Shown here piece by piece: positions 50,200-58,847 of a stretch of 64,000 bases of DNA (the stretch's first letter is position 1; every line of letters starts with the position of its first letter). Source of the stretch: Pelomicrobium methylotrophicum (lineage in GTDB: Bacteria > Pseudomonadota > Gammaproteobacteria > Burkholderiales > UBA6910); contig NZ_VPFL01000002.1 in NCBI RefSeq assembly GCF_008014345.1, positions 62,001 through 126,000 on the forward strand, in the 5' to 3' direction. A program made the translations under genes and the position numbers. Under the pieces are notes generated by a model. It was not told the DNA's origin. It worked only from the letters and a program-made list of their open reading frames with translations, and did not search any database.

Positions 50200-50572
50200 G
50201 TCTGCATCCTTGCTGTAGGGGCTTCAGGGTTTCCCAAAAAAATGCCTGATAACCGACGAGTTTTACTGATCGCATCTTCACTCCAGGCGGGCGGCGCCGA
50301 GCGAATGATCTCCCAAATGGCCAATGCGTGGGCCGCGCGGGGGCGACAGGTGGCGGTGCTAACCCTCTCGGGCACCACGGCAGATCACTACGTGCTCCAT
50401 CCGGCGGTCGAGCGTATCGGGCTCGATCTCCTGCGGGATTCCCACAGCCTCTGGGAGGCCGTGCGATGGAACATGCGCCGCTCGCAGGCAATCCAGCGTG
50501 CTGTCCGTAGGTGGCGGCCGGACGTGGTCATCAGCTTCATCGTGCAGATGAACGTAACCGTGCTCGTCGCGC
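50200..50572 (+). pseudogene. Copied 5' third of a GT4 gene (inverted-repeat arm 2), fused to the IS fragment
   Basis: The rightward frame encodes VCILAVGASGFPKKMPDNRR through FIVQMNVTVLVA, the same as the N-terminus of the gene at 47186. It is fused in frame behind 17 transposase residues. At 50573 it meets the truncated end of another GT4 fragment coming from the opposite strand. It cannot make a working enzyme. Confidence 0.88.
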
Positions 50573-50574
50573 CA

Positions 50575-50975
50575 ACCGCCAAGCACGACCAACTTCATAC
50601 TTTCTGGGATCGATGCGCTCAGAGACGATCACCGGGATCCCCGTGCCGGCGAGTGCGGCTAGCGCGCGTAGTTTCGTCTGCTCGATGAAACTCACCACGA
50701 CCTCGGGTGCGTAATCCAGAATCGCTCGACGAATCAACCGGCTTCGCCGGACGTTGGATGCAATGCTGTCAAACAGGCTTCGCGAGGACCAGATCACATT
50801 CAAGGCTAGCCGTTCCACGCCCGGGCCGAGGATGTAATGGTCACTCTCTGGATGGGAGAGTGTCAGCACCGCCACCGCATACCCCCCTTGCGGCAAAGGC
50901 GTTGGCCATCTCAGCGATCATTCTCTCCGCACCTCCGGCCGACAAGCTCGAAACCACCAGCAAAATTCGCCGCAT
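50575..50975 (-). pseudogene. N-terminal fragment of another GT4 gene, frameshifted
   Basis: It starts RRILLVVSSLSAGGAERMIA at 50975, continues AEMANAFAARG, then changes frame at a run of six Gs (AAGGGGGGTATG). The other frame gives YAVAVLTLSHPESDHYILGP to SERIDPRKYEVGRAWRLAR and stops at the junction near 50575. One G fewer restores the frame. Confidence 0.82.
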
Positions 50976-51616
50976 CACGCCGCTCGCTCGGCCAACGGCC
51001 AAAATCCGCCGGTCGCCCGCGCCGCCACGGCCTTGCGTACGCAGATGCTATCCATCCAACTCAAAGGATAGAGCACCCAACTCCACATCCACCTCGCCAT
51101 GTAGTAAGCGCGCTGGTGCTTCTCGTTGAAAAAAGGCATGGCCAGTACCTCAGCAGCCATCAATCGCAGTGCCGTGCCTGGGCCGACATTGTGACCGAAG
51201 TCAATGATACGAAATTTGCTTTGCAGGAGCCTTCGGCATCCCTCGAAGGTCCATCGCCAATAGTCCGCCGTATCGCCCGCCGAAGAGACGTGATAGTGAT
51301 AAAGAAAAGGCACTTCGAGCCAGATTTTTCCGCCTGGGCGAAGGACACGCCAGAATTCCTTTACCGCAGCTTGCGGAAGGGAGACGTGTTCGAGCACACT
51401 GGTGCAGACCAGAAGATCGAATACTCCATCCTCGAAGGGAAGCGAACGGCACGCATCGGCAATGACATCGACATCCGGACGAGCGACGACATCCAGGTTT
51501 ACCACATGGTCGGCCAGACGTCGGTTGCCACAGCCGACATCCAACACCCTTGCGTTCGCACGCACTTGCTGAACGAGTCGGGAATCCGATAACAACCGAA
51601 CGGGAGCCGACCTCAT
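50975..51616 (-). CDS. Class I SAM-dependent methyltransferase (methyltransferase 4)
   Basis: This 213-aa protein has ARVLDVGCGNRRLADHVVNL, FDLLVCTSVLEHVSLPQAAV and LRPGGKIWLEVPFLYHYH, a methyltransferase-11-type core. The ATG at 51616 overlaps the upstream methyltransferase stop (ATGA). Its stop overlaps the start of the GT4 fragment (TGATG). It is intact. Confidence 0.87.
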   Translation of the reverse strand: MRSAPVRLLSDSRLVQQVRANARVLDVGCGNRRLADHVVNLDVVARPDVDVIADACRSLPFEDGVFDLLVCTSVLEHVSLPQAAVKEFWRVLRPGGKIWLEVPFLYHYHVSSAGDTADYWRWTFEGCRRLLQSKFRIIDFGHNVGPGTALRLMAAEVLAMPFFNEKHQRAYYMARWMWSWVLYPLSWMDSICVRKAVAARATGGFWPLAERAA

Positions 51617-52215
51617 GCGCGTTGTCCCAGTACGGCAATGCTGTAGGCAAACCCGCGGTTCTGTAGCCAGCGCCAGACGCCGCGCGGCAGCAGACGGCGT
51701 GCCCAGATCTGCACCGACGTCACCGTGACATCGCCGTAACCGAAGGACGCTACGATGGATAGACCGGCGTCCCGAACGATGTCCACCAATTGACCGATGG
51801 TGTAGATCCGCTCGTCGGTGATTTCGCCAGTGTAGGCCGTGTATTTGGTCGGAATTTGGATCAGCACACGCGGGGCGCATTTCGCCTGTTCTCGCAGAAG
51901 CCGCACGGTGACCTCCCGGTCGAAGTGTTCCAGCACGCCGCAGGAATAGACCAGATCGAACCGTCCGTGATAACGGCCGAGGTCGAAGGCATCGGCCACT
52001 TCGAATGTGCACGGCACGGCCAGATGCAAGGACAACTCCTGCGCCAAGGCGACGAGCCGTGGCTCGTTGTCGATGCCTGTGACCTCGTAGCCGCAGGACA
52101 CGAGATAGGCATCCGACCATCCCTGCCCGCATCCCACGTCGAGAATCCGGCCAGGCGCAGGGCAGTGGCGCTGGATCATTCCATAAAGAATTTCGTGGAA
52201 TCCCCAGTGGGTCAC
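51613..52215 (-). CDS. SAM-dependent methyltransferase (methyltransferase 5), 5' end with nonsense codons
   Basis: A 200-aa product from GTG at 52215 contains GRILDVGCGQGWSDAYLVSC and FDLVYSCGVLEHFDREVTVR. The same frame continues upstream from an ATG at 52284 as MSSR-stop-QHYFDK-stop-GAFDRAWLKTAV, which looks like the original N-terminus interrupted by TGA (52272-52270) and TAG (52251-52249). Both stops would be TGG (Trp) with one base change. The GTG start may rescue a shorter enzyme, or the gene is dead. Confidence 0.7.
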   Translation of the reverse strand: MTHWGFHEILYGMIQRHCPAPGRILDVGCGQGWSDAYLVSCGYEVTGIDNEPRLVALAQELSLHLAVPCTFEVADAFDLGRYHGRFDLVYSCGVLEHFDREVTVRLLREQAKCAPRVLIQIPTKYTAYTGEITDERIYTIGQLVDIVRDAGLSIVASFGYGDVTVTSVQIWARRLLPRGVWRWLQNRGFAYSIAVLGQRA

Positions 52216-52290
52216 GGCCGTCTTGAGCCAGGCGCGATCGAATGCCCCCTATTTGTCGAAATAGTGCTGTCAGCGCGACGACATGGCGGT

Positions 52291-53233
52291 TTACTTTCGA
52301 AACAAGACGTGGTACGCGCAACGACGCTCTTCTTTCGGGTTGAGCAACCGCGCCTCGCGAAACCCACCCTTTTCCCGCCACCCTTCGATGATTTGCCATG
52401 GGATGACCCAGTTGTACCATGGCTCGAGCATGTCCAGAACGCCGACCAACGTCCCCTTGTGAAAGCCGCGTAGATTCAAGTATAGGTTCTTGAGGTTTAC
52501 GCGTAGCGGGTACCGCCAGTCCCAACGCCGATGAAACACGTGCTCCACAAACCGGAGTCTTTCCTCGACGGACGAGAGCGAATGAAAAATCTTTCTCTGA
52601 AGATTTGTCAGGGGTTGATGATGGAGTCCCCCCTCTGCATAAACCATAAGAAAGAGGTAATCCCCGTCCCGGACCGTGGCCGCCGCGCTCAGAAACGCCT
52701 TGAGAGGATCATGGGTACACATAACCACTCCCCAAAAGTTGACGAAGTCGAAGGCGCCGACCCACTCAGGGTGCACTTCCGGCAGCTTCATCACGTCGCA
52801 ACGTTGGGTATTCGGGTTAAAACGGCGCGTCGACTCAAGGGCGCTCTTCGAAACATCCACCGATACCACCTCCGCGGCCCCGAGTCGCTGCATGACGCGC
52901 GTCCAACGCCCCATGCCACAGCCGGCATCCAGGCAGCGCCGTCCGCGGATCACCTCAACTGGCACAGACTCGTCGAGCTTCCGCACCCCCCGTAGGATCA
53001 TGGAAGTCGTCGATGCCATCCGGATGAACGCCCGTCCATTCGTAGATGCGGTCGTTAATGTATTGCTCGTCCGTCGAGGCGCCAGGAGCCCGGCCATAAC
53101 GGGCATCGATCAGGGAAAGCCGCCACTGCAGATCGAATTACTCGCTATATCCCTGGGGAGGCGGTTGGAAACGCCCACTATAAGCATCATCCCAGACAAC
53201 AAGGTTCAAATCGAAATGGGGATTGTTCATCAT
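52291..53233 (-). pseudogene. SAM-dependent methyltransferase gene (methyltransferase 6) with a nonsense codon and a frameshift
   Basis: The original frame starts MMNNPHFDLNLVVWDDAY at 53233. It hits TAA at 53140-53138 (Gln in CAA/CAG by one change) and continues FDLQWRLSLIDARYGRAPGA to DDFHDPT. At a run of six Gs it shifts, and the rest follows: RKLDESVPVEVIRGRRCLDA, GCGMGRWTRVMQ, and on to CAYHVLFRK. One G fewer restores one frame. The main domain from about 53000 down is otherwise whole. Confidence 0.8.
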
Positions 53234-53244
53234 GCCTGTCCTCT

Positions 53245-54333
53245 TTATGAGTGTTTCCAGAATTCGGCGAGGGTTCGGCGTTTGCAGACCTGGGCAATCT
53301 CAGCAGCGATCACTTCGTTGGCCTCCTCAGACACATGACAATAGTCGAAGAAATGCTCACCCTCCAATTGATTCAGCCAGTTAACTCCATCCACCCCCCC
53401 GAGATCCCTGAAGGTAGGATGAGCAACGACCAATCGATACACCATGCGTGACAATGTCTTTAGTAGGGGCGGATAGCTCTCTGCCATGCGATGTTCACGT
53501 TCGGTCAGTCTTTTGCCAGTGGTAAAAATATCTGACTGCCACACGAAAACGCACCCCACGCCGAAACTTTGGCCAATTCCTTGCAGAATTCTGAGGTTGG
53601 CAATATAGCCTTCTACGATCTTCTTGGCATGGTAGAAAAGTTCACGCTCGGGAATGACTCTTCCGACTGAATCACCCCCGAACTTGCAAAACCGACCACC
53701 TGTAATTCGGCATACCTTGTCTGCAAGCCGAACCGCTACACGCCAGACAACACCTTGTTTTGCCAAGAAACCACGCGTTGCCACCCGCACCACGCTCATG
53801 AATGGATACCCCGCTTCTGCCAGGAAAGTCTGTTCTCGCCGATGCATCAACATCTCGAGATACCTGGCGGTTTCATTCACGCCATCGTAAAAGATGGCCA
53901 GCGCAACGTGTTTTTCGCGGCGCATCGCCTCGCAAAATGCGCCGATCTCTGCATAAGTGGAGTACCCGCCCATGCCATAATTCAATGCGCACGCAACCCC
54001 CGGCGCCAAATGCCGTTGGAGCATTGCAGGTATTGTGCCCTGGTCACGGGTAGTCGTGGAAAACATAGTCGATCCGCCAAAACACAAGAGTTTGGCGGCT
54101 CCTTCTGGGATAGTCGTCCGATCGATACGCCACCCACAGGAATCGGTTGTTACGTAAACACCGCGGTATTCCGGGGGCACGGTATACCAACGCGTTGGGT
54201 GGTATTTCGCATTGGAATAAAACAGTTCCTCCATCTCGATTGCCAATGCGGAGTAATCGGTATTCCGCCGGCTACTGATGGCGTTCTTTTCTGCCAGGTT
54301 TTCGATATTGTGAAGGATGCGGGTTTTCACCAT
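53245..54333 (-). CDS. SGNH/GDSL-hydrolase-like protein
   Basis: This 362-aa protein has the SGNH blocks LLCFGGSTMFSTTTRDQ (Ser nucleophile), LNYGMGGYST, AIFYDGVNETARY (in place of GxND) and a C-terminal DYCHVSEEANEVIA (DxxH). No signal peptide or clear membrane helix is seen. In O-antigen loci such proteins act as sugar O-acetyl- or acyl-transferases/esterases. The start ATG at 54333 lies just after the flippase stop. Confidence 0.8.
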   Translation of the reverse strand: MVKTRILHNIENLAEKNAISSRRNTDYSALAIEMEELFYSNAKYHPTRWYTVPPEYRGVYVTTDSCGWRIDRTTIPEGAAKLLCFGGSTMFSTTTRDQGTIPAMLQRHLAPGVACALNYGMGGYSTYAEIGAFCEAMRREKHVALAIFYDGVNETARYLEMLMHRREQTFLAEAGYPFMSVVRVATRGFLAKQGVVWRVAVRLADKVCRITGGRFCKFGGDSVGRVIPERELFYHAKKIVEGYIANLRILQGIGQSFGVGCVFVWQSDIFTTGKRLTEREHRMAESYPPLLKTLSRMVYRLVVAHPTFRDLGGVDGVNWLNQLEGEHFFDYCHVSEEANEVIAAEIAQVCKRRTLAEFWKHS

Positions 54334-54351
54334 AACCCCCCAACGGGAAAA

Positions 54352-55671
54352 CTATGGCGCTGCCGTTGCCGTAGACTCACGGCTGCTGACGCGCAAGCGC
54401 TGAGGGAGCAGCATAAGGTTGACCACAATGGTTACGAACGCAGATGCAGAAACGGAGGCGGCGACGGCTACTTCCCCTAGTGGCGCGAGCAACGAGAAGG
54501 ATGCAAGCAGAGATAGACACTGCACAATTGCAAACAACATGAGCAGTGCGCTGCGACCCGAAGCTTGCCAGAAACGCGCAAGAACGCCGCCAAAAATGAA
54601 AAACCCAAGCCCAACGCTAAACCAAAACCAGTGGTCAGCTACCCTTACTGCCGCCAGCTCGTCGAAACGCCCGCTAAAAACACTTGAAAGAAAAGGGGCA
54701 CCAAGAAACAGGACTGCCACGGATGCCAGCGCACCGATGACAAGCGACCAAACCGCTCCCTGTGCAAGGACAAGTCGAATTGCCGCAAAATCACGTGCAG
54801 CCGATAAAGCAGCAAACCGCGCCAGAAGGACAGGGGCAATACCGACAGCAAATATCTGAACTGCGGCTTGGTGCAATCGATTCGCGTATCCAAACGCGGA
54901 TACAGCTCCTTCCCCGTAGGTGCCCACCAGAATCGGCGGCAATGAAGCAGCAAGGTTCAAAATCGCAATCGCCGGGAGAACCCAAAGCGATAGTTTGGCC
55001 GCCTCTTTAACAGGCGAACCAATCGGTGGTGTGACCGATTGCGGATATCGATGGAAATAGCCTGTCTGTGCAAGCGCTATTAAGCAAATTCCAACCTGTA
55101 TGAGAAGTCCTAGAATCGTGCTGAGAGCGAGGCAGAGCAAACCGCCGCTTGGCCAAGCCAACAACAACGCGGAACTGACTAAAGCATTGCCGATGGGTGC
55201 TGACGCAGCGATCCAGTAGCGATTCCGCATCGCAAGGATATATCCTGCGGCATCCCCAATAGGGTTTAGAGCAATAAGCGGGAGACTGAAAGGTATTACG
55301 AAAGTCAAAGCCTTCTGCACAGCCGGCGTGGCAGACGGCACGAGCCAGGGAAGCCAAAGAGAGCGACTAAGGAACAGGCCAAAGACAAGCAGGATACCTA
55401 TGACTGCCATACCCCAGAGCACCAGCCGCTCGAAGCGCACGGCCTGTTCTTCGTTGCCCTGGGCGGCAAGCCGGGCGCGCACTGGAAACAGGCCAGACTG
55501 CACCATGCCTGAAAGAATACCTGAGATGAAAGTTGGCATGACAAGCGCCAAGTTGTACCCATCCAGCTCCGCGCTTATACCGAAGAGCCGCGCCGTAACC
55601 CAAACCTTGACGAAGGCAGCGAGCTGGGCAACCGCAGTAATCAGGCTGACGGCAATCAGCTGCCTGCGCAT
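54352..55671 (-). CDS. MurJ/Wzx-like lipid-linked oligosaccharide flippase
   Basis: This 439-aa membrane protein of the MOP exporter superfamily has about 13 helices. The MviN/MurJ-like N-terminus is AFVKVWVTARLFGISAELDG, then SGILSGMVQSGLFPVRARLA and SAFGYANRLHQAAVQIFAVG. It probably flips the undecaprenyl-linked O-unit. The ATG at 55671 overlaps the upstream SGNH gene stop (TGATG). GC content is lower than in the surrounding genes. Confidence 0.88.
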   Translation of the reverse strand: MRRQLIAVSLITAVAQLAAFVKVWVTARLFGISAELDGYNLALVMPTFISGILSGMVQSGLFPVRARLAAQGNEEQAVRFERLVLWGMAVIGILLVFGLFLSRSLWLPWLVPSATPAVQKALTFVIPFSLPLIALNPIGDAAGYILAMRNRYWIAASAPIGNALVSSALLLAWPSGGLLCLALSTILGLLIQVGICLIALAQTGYFHRYPQSVTPPIGSPVKEAAKLSLWVLPAIAILNLAASLPPILVGTYGEGAVSAFGYANRLHQAAVQIFAVGIAPVLLARFAALSAARDFAAIRLVLAQGAVWSLVIGALASVAVLFLGAPFLSSVFSGRFDELAAVRVADHWFWFSVGLGFFIFGGVLARFWQASGRSALLMLFAIVQCLSLLASFSLLAPLGEVAVAASVSASAFVTIVVNLMLLPQRLRVSSRESTATAAP

Positions 55672-56828
55672 CAGCGCCCCGCTGCGCAAAGGTGCTGCGC
55701 GATGAGGTCGGCAGCCAAGGCATGCCCCGCTTCGTTCCAGTGGCCGCCGCCCATCTGGGTGTTGGGGAAGCCGTGCAGGAACACCTTGTGTTCCTGAGCG
55801 TATCGGGCGAAGGGCTCGGCGAGGAATACGGCGTCCATGCCCTCCCGTTCCGCCAAGGCGCGCATGCGGCGCTCGGGATAGAAGAGATCGGCCTCGCCCA
55901 GTTTCGCGGCATGGCGGCGCATTTGCTCGGGATTGGGCGGCACCTGGCCCGGGTTTGTCAAAGTGACGAGCAGGAAGCGTGCCCCCTGGCGCTCAGCCTC
56001 GCGTCTTACTTCCGTCAGCAGCGATTCGGTGAGCTGCCAGGCGCGCTCCCAGACCAGCGGGGGATGGGAAAGGTAGATGTGATCGTCCAGGCCGATTTCC
56101 TCTACACCGCCTTCGGCGCGGGGCGCGGAGAGCGGCTGCCCGGCAACGTTCTTCACTTTGTTGAGCAGTTGAATGATACGGGAATAGTCACTTGCGGCCT
56201 GGAACACTTGCCACAGCCAGCTCGATTTGAGCTTGAAAATCCAGTGTTCACGAAAGCTCTTGTCCTCGACGAGCCGCCCGTCGGCCAATGCGAAGTAGGG
56301 GCGGGGATAGGGTCCGGCGATTTCCTTGCTGTTGTCGCGTACGTCGTTGCCCGAGAGAAAGGCCAACAAAACGAGATCGGGCCGGTAGGGCGCCACACGG
56401 GTTTTGAGGGTGATGAGCTCCTGGGCCGTGGAGTAGCCTGACACGCCGAAATTGAGCACCTCGATGCGCTTGCCGCCCCCATACCCGCATTGCATGAGCT
56501 TGTTTTCCAGGAGGCGCCAGAATGTCTTGGCGCCATCCACTTGGAGCGCCTCGGCATAGGAATCGCCGAGAACGGCGACGCGATACACGCCCTCGGGCTT
56601 TTTGACCTGAATCTCCCGGTCATCGCGCATGCCTTGCCCATTGATGCGAACAAAGGCTCGGCCTTCTTCTTGCCACCAGCCCTCGGCGCCCGGGCGGAGG
56701 GCGGCGCCTGTGTCGAGGTCATAACGATAAAAGCTCGGGTACTCAAAGCCAATGACCCGTAGCACCCCCTCCGCGAGCAGGAATGCGACCAGAAAAGCGG
56801 CACCCATCAGCAAAAGATTTTTCTTCAT
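55671..56828 (-). CDS. Membrane-anchored SGNH/GDSL-hydrolase-like protein
   Basis: This 385-aa protein has one N-terminal membrane helix (LLLMGAAFLVAFLLAEGVLR), then the SGNH blocks VAVLGDSYAEALQV (Ser), NFGVSGYSTAQEL, LAFLSGNDVRDNS and the final GGGHWNEAGHALAADLIAQH (His). It is anchored with the domain in the periplasm. It directly follows the carbamoyltransferase gene, a common neighbour in polysaccharide loci, so acyl transfer or removal on the glycan is likely. Confidence 0.87.
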   Translation of the reverse strand: MKKNLLLMGAAFLVAFLLAEGVLRVIGFEYPSFYRYDLDTGAALRPGAEGWWQEEGRAFVRINGQGMRDDREIQVKKPEGVYRVAVLGDSYAEALQVDGAKTFWRLLENKLMQCGYGGGKRIEVLNFGVSGYSTAQELITLKTRVAPYRPDLVLLAFLSGNDVRDNSKEIAGPYPRPYFALADGRLVEDKSFREHWIFKLKSSWLWQVFQAASDYSRIIQLLNKVKNVAGQPLSAPRAEGGVEEIGLDDHIYLSHPPLVWERAWQLTESLLTEVRREAERQGARFLLVTLTNPGQVPPNPEQMRRHAAKLGEADLFYPERRMRALAEREGMDAVFLAEPFARYAQEHKVFLHGFPNTQMGGGHWNEAGHALAADLIAQHLCAAGR

Positions 56829-56846
56829 CGTGATGCCTTGCTTTGC

Positions 56847-58679
56847 TCAATCCAGCTCGAAGCGGTCCTTGTAGTCCGTCTTGAGCGTGGGGTCTTGGTC
56901 TTGTTTGCGCAGCAGGCAGTTGCCCACGGCGAGAAGATCGAGTTCCGTGCCCATGAAGCATCGGAAGGCGTCTTCGGGGGATTCCACGATCGGCTCGCCC
57001 CGGATGTTGAAGCTGGTGTTGACGATCACCGGACAGCCGGTGAGCGCCTTGAAGCGGGAGAGGAGCGCATAAAAGCGCGGGTTCGTCTCACGATGCACGG
57101 TCTGGATGCGGGCGGAGTAGTCCACGTGCGTCACAGCGGGGATGGAGGAGCGGGGCACGTTGAGCTTGTCGATGCCGAAGAGCTTTTGCTGTTCCTCGGT
57201 CATCGGAATACGGCGATCCTGCCGCACGTCGGCGACCAGCAGCATGTAGGGGCTGTCGTGGTCGAGCTCGAACCACTGGGCGACATCTTCCCGGAGCACC
57301 GCCGGTGCGAAGGGGCGAAAGGATTCGCGGTATTTGACCTTGAGGTTCAATACCTTCTGCATGGTGGGCGAGCGCGCATCGCCCAGGATCGAACGGTTGC
57401 CCAGCGCCCGGGGACCGAACTCCATTCGACCCTGATGCCAGCCGAGCGCCAGTCCCTCGGCGAGCCCCCGGGCACAGGCGTCGAGCAACGCTTCGTCGGA
57501 GAGCGTCTCGTAGCGCGCCCCGCAGGCGGTGAGGCGCTCTTCGATCTCCTGCTGCGAATAGGCAGGGCCGAGATAGGCGCCTTGCATGCCGTCTGCGCCG
57601 TTGACGGCCCGGGGTCTCCGCGCCCAAAGATGGTAAGCGGCCAGGGCCGCACCCACGGCGCCGCCTGCATCCCCGGCGGCGGGCTGGATCCAGAGATCAT
57701 CGAAAAGCCCAGCGCGCAGGAGCTTGCCATTGGCCACACAGTTGAGGGCAACCCCGCCGGCGAGGCACAAATGGCGCTCTCCGGTCTCACGGCGGATGGA
57801 CCGGGCGAGTTTCAGCACTACCTCCTCGGTGACGGCCTGGATGGAGGCCGCGAGATCCATCTCCCGCTGGGTGAGGGGACTCTCCGGCTTGCGCGGCGGT
57901 CCGCCGAAAAGGCGGTGGAACCGCTCGTTGGTCATGGTCAGCCCCGTGGCGAAGTCGAAGTACGCCATGTTGAGCCGGAAGCTGCCGTCTTCCTTGATCT
58001 CGATGAGATGGTCCTTGATCTGGCTCACGTATTTGGGTTCACCGTACGGGGCCAGGCCCATCACCTTGTATTCCCCGGAATTGACCTTGAAGCCCGTGTA
58101 GTAGGTAAAGGCCGAATAAAGCAATCCAATGGAGTGAGGGAAATGGATCTCTTTGAGGACGCGGATTTCGCGGCCTTGGCCTACTGCCAGCGACGTGGTT
58201 GCCCATTCGCCCACCCCGTCCATGGTCAGGATCGCCGCGCGCTCGAAGGGGGACGGATAAAAAGCGCTTGCGGCGTGGCTTAAGTGGTGCTCGGAAAAGA
58301 GTAGTTTCGCCTCCCAGTCGGCATCGGCGTCGATCGCGGCGAGCTCCCGGAGCAACATGTCCTTCTGGAACATTTTTTCCTTGATCCACACCGGCAGCCC
58401 CTTGGCAAAAGAGCGATAGCCTTTCGGCGCAAAGGCGAAGTAGGTCTCGAGGATGCGCTCGAACTTGAGAAACGGCTTGTCGTAAAAGACGACCGCGTCG
58501 AGATCCTGTGCGCGCACGCCGCCTTCCTGCAGACAATATTGGACCGCGTTGCGTGGAAATCCCGCGTCATGTTTCTTGCGCGTGAAACGCTCTTCCTGCG
58601 CGGCGGCGATGATTTGCCCATCGCGCACGAGCGCTGCGGCCGCGTCGTGGTAGTAGGCCGAGATGCCGAGAATATTCAC
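56847..58679 (-). CDS. Carbamoyltransferase (NodU/CmcH/SxtI family)
   Basis: This 610-aa protein starts with GTG at 58679: NILGISAYYHDAAAALVRDG, then EERFTRKKHDAGFP. The Kae1-like domain has LLFSEHHLSHAASAFYPSPF, with metal-binding His residues, and LCLAGGVALNCVANGKL. The C-terminal carbamoyltransferase domain has GRMEFGPRALGNRSILGDAR and SFNIRGEPIVESPEDA. It transfers carbamoyl from carbamoyl phosphate, via an adenylate, to a hydroxyl. Here the acceptor is most likely a sugar. Confidence 0.93.
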   Translation of the reverse strand: MNILGISAYYHDAAAALVRDGQIIAAAQEERFTRKKHDAGFPRNAVQYCLQEGGVRAQDLDAVVFYDKPFLKFERILETYFAFAPKGYRSFAKGLPVWIKEKMFQKDMLLRELAAIDADADWEAKLLFSEHHLSHAASAFYPSPFERAAILTMDGVGEWATTSLAVGQGREIRVLKEIHFPHSIGLLYSAFTYYTGFKVNSGEYKVMGLAPYGEPKYVSQIKDHLIEIKEDGSFRLNMAYFDFATGLTMTNERFHRLFGGPPRKPESPLTQREMDLAASIQAVTEEVVLKLARSIRRETGERHLCLAGGVALNCVANGKLLRAGLFDDLWIQPAAGDAGGAVGAALAAYHLWARRPRAVNGADGMQGAYLGPAYSQQEIEERLTACGARYETLSDEALLDACARGLAEGLALGWHQGRMEFGPRALGNRSILGDARSPTMQKVLNLKVKYRESFRPFAPAVLREDVAQWFELDHDSPYMLLVADVRQDRRIPMTEEQQKLFGIDKLNVPRSSIPAVTHVDYSARIQTVHRETNPRFYALLSRFKALTGCPVIVNTSFNIRGEPIVESPEDAFRCFMGTELDLLAVGNCLLRKQDQDPTLKTDYKDRFELD

Positions 58680-58687
58680 GGGCCACC

Positions 58688-58837
58688 TCAAAACAGGGTG
58701 TAGATGAAAGGTGCCACAGCCGAGCCCTGAGCGAGGATCAACAAGCCGCCCAAAAGCAGCATGACGAGGATAATGGGCAGGAGCCAGAACTTTTTGCGGA
58801 CCTTCAGAAACGCCCAAAGTTCAGCTAGAAATGACAT
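58688..58837 (-). CDS. DUF5989 small membrane protein (49 aa)
   Basis: The product reads SFLAELWAFLKVRKKFWLLP, IILVMLLLGGLLILAQGS and AVAPFIYTLF: a basic amphipathic start, one membrane helix and a conserved FIYTLF end. GGAGGC precedes the ATG. It lies 8 bp before the carbamoyltransferase GTG and 10 bp after the sxtJ-like stop. The trio resembles the carbamoyltransferase, SxtJ and small-protein genes of saxitoxin clusters; equivalence to SxtK is my recollection, not shown. Confidence 0.85.
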   Translation of the reverse strand: MSFLAELWAFLKVRKKFWLLPIILVMLLLGGLLILAQGSAVAPFIYTLF

Positions 58838-58847
58838 GTCTGCCTCC

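Noticed and set aside
50146-50688. A 180-codon chimeric frame as a functional transposase-glycosyltransferase fusion
   Set aside because: It has only 17 transposase residues and a third of a GT4, then antisense sequence. No catalytic site is complete.
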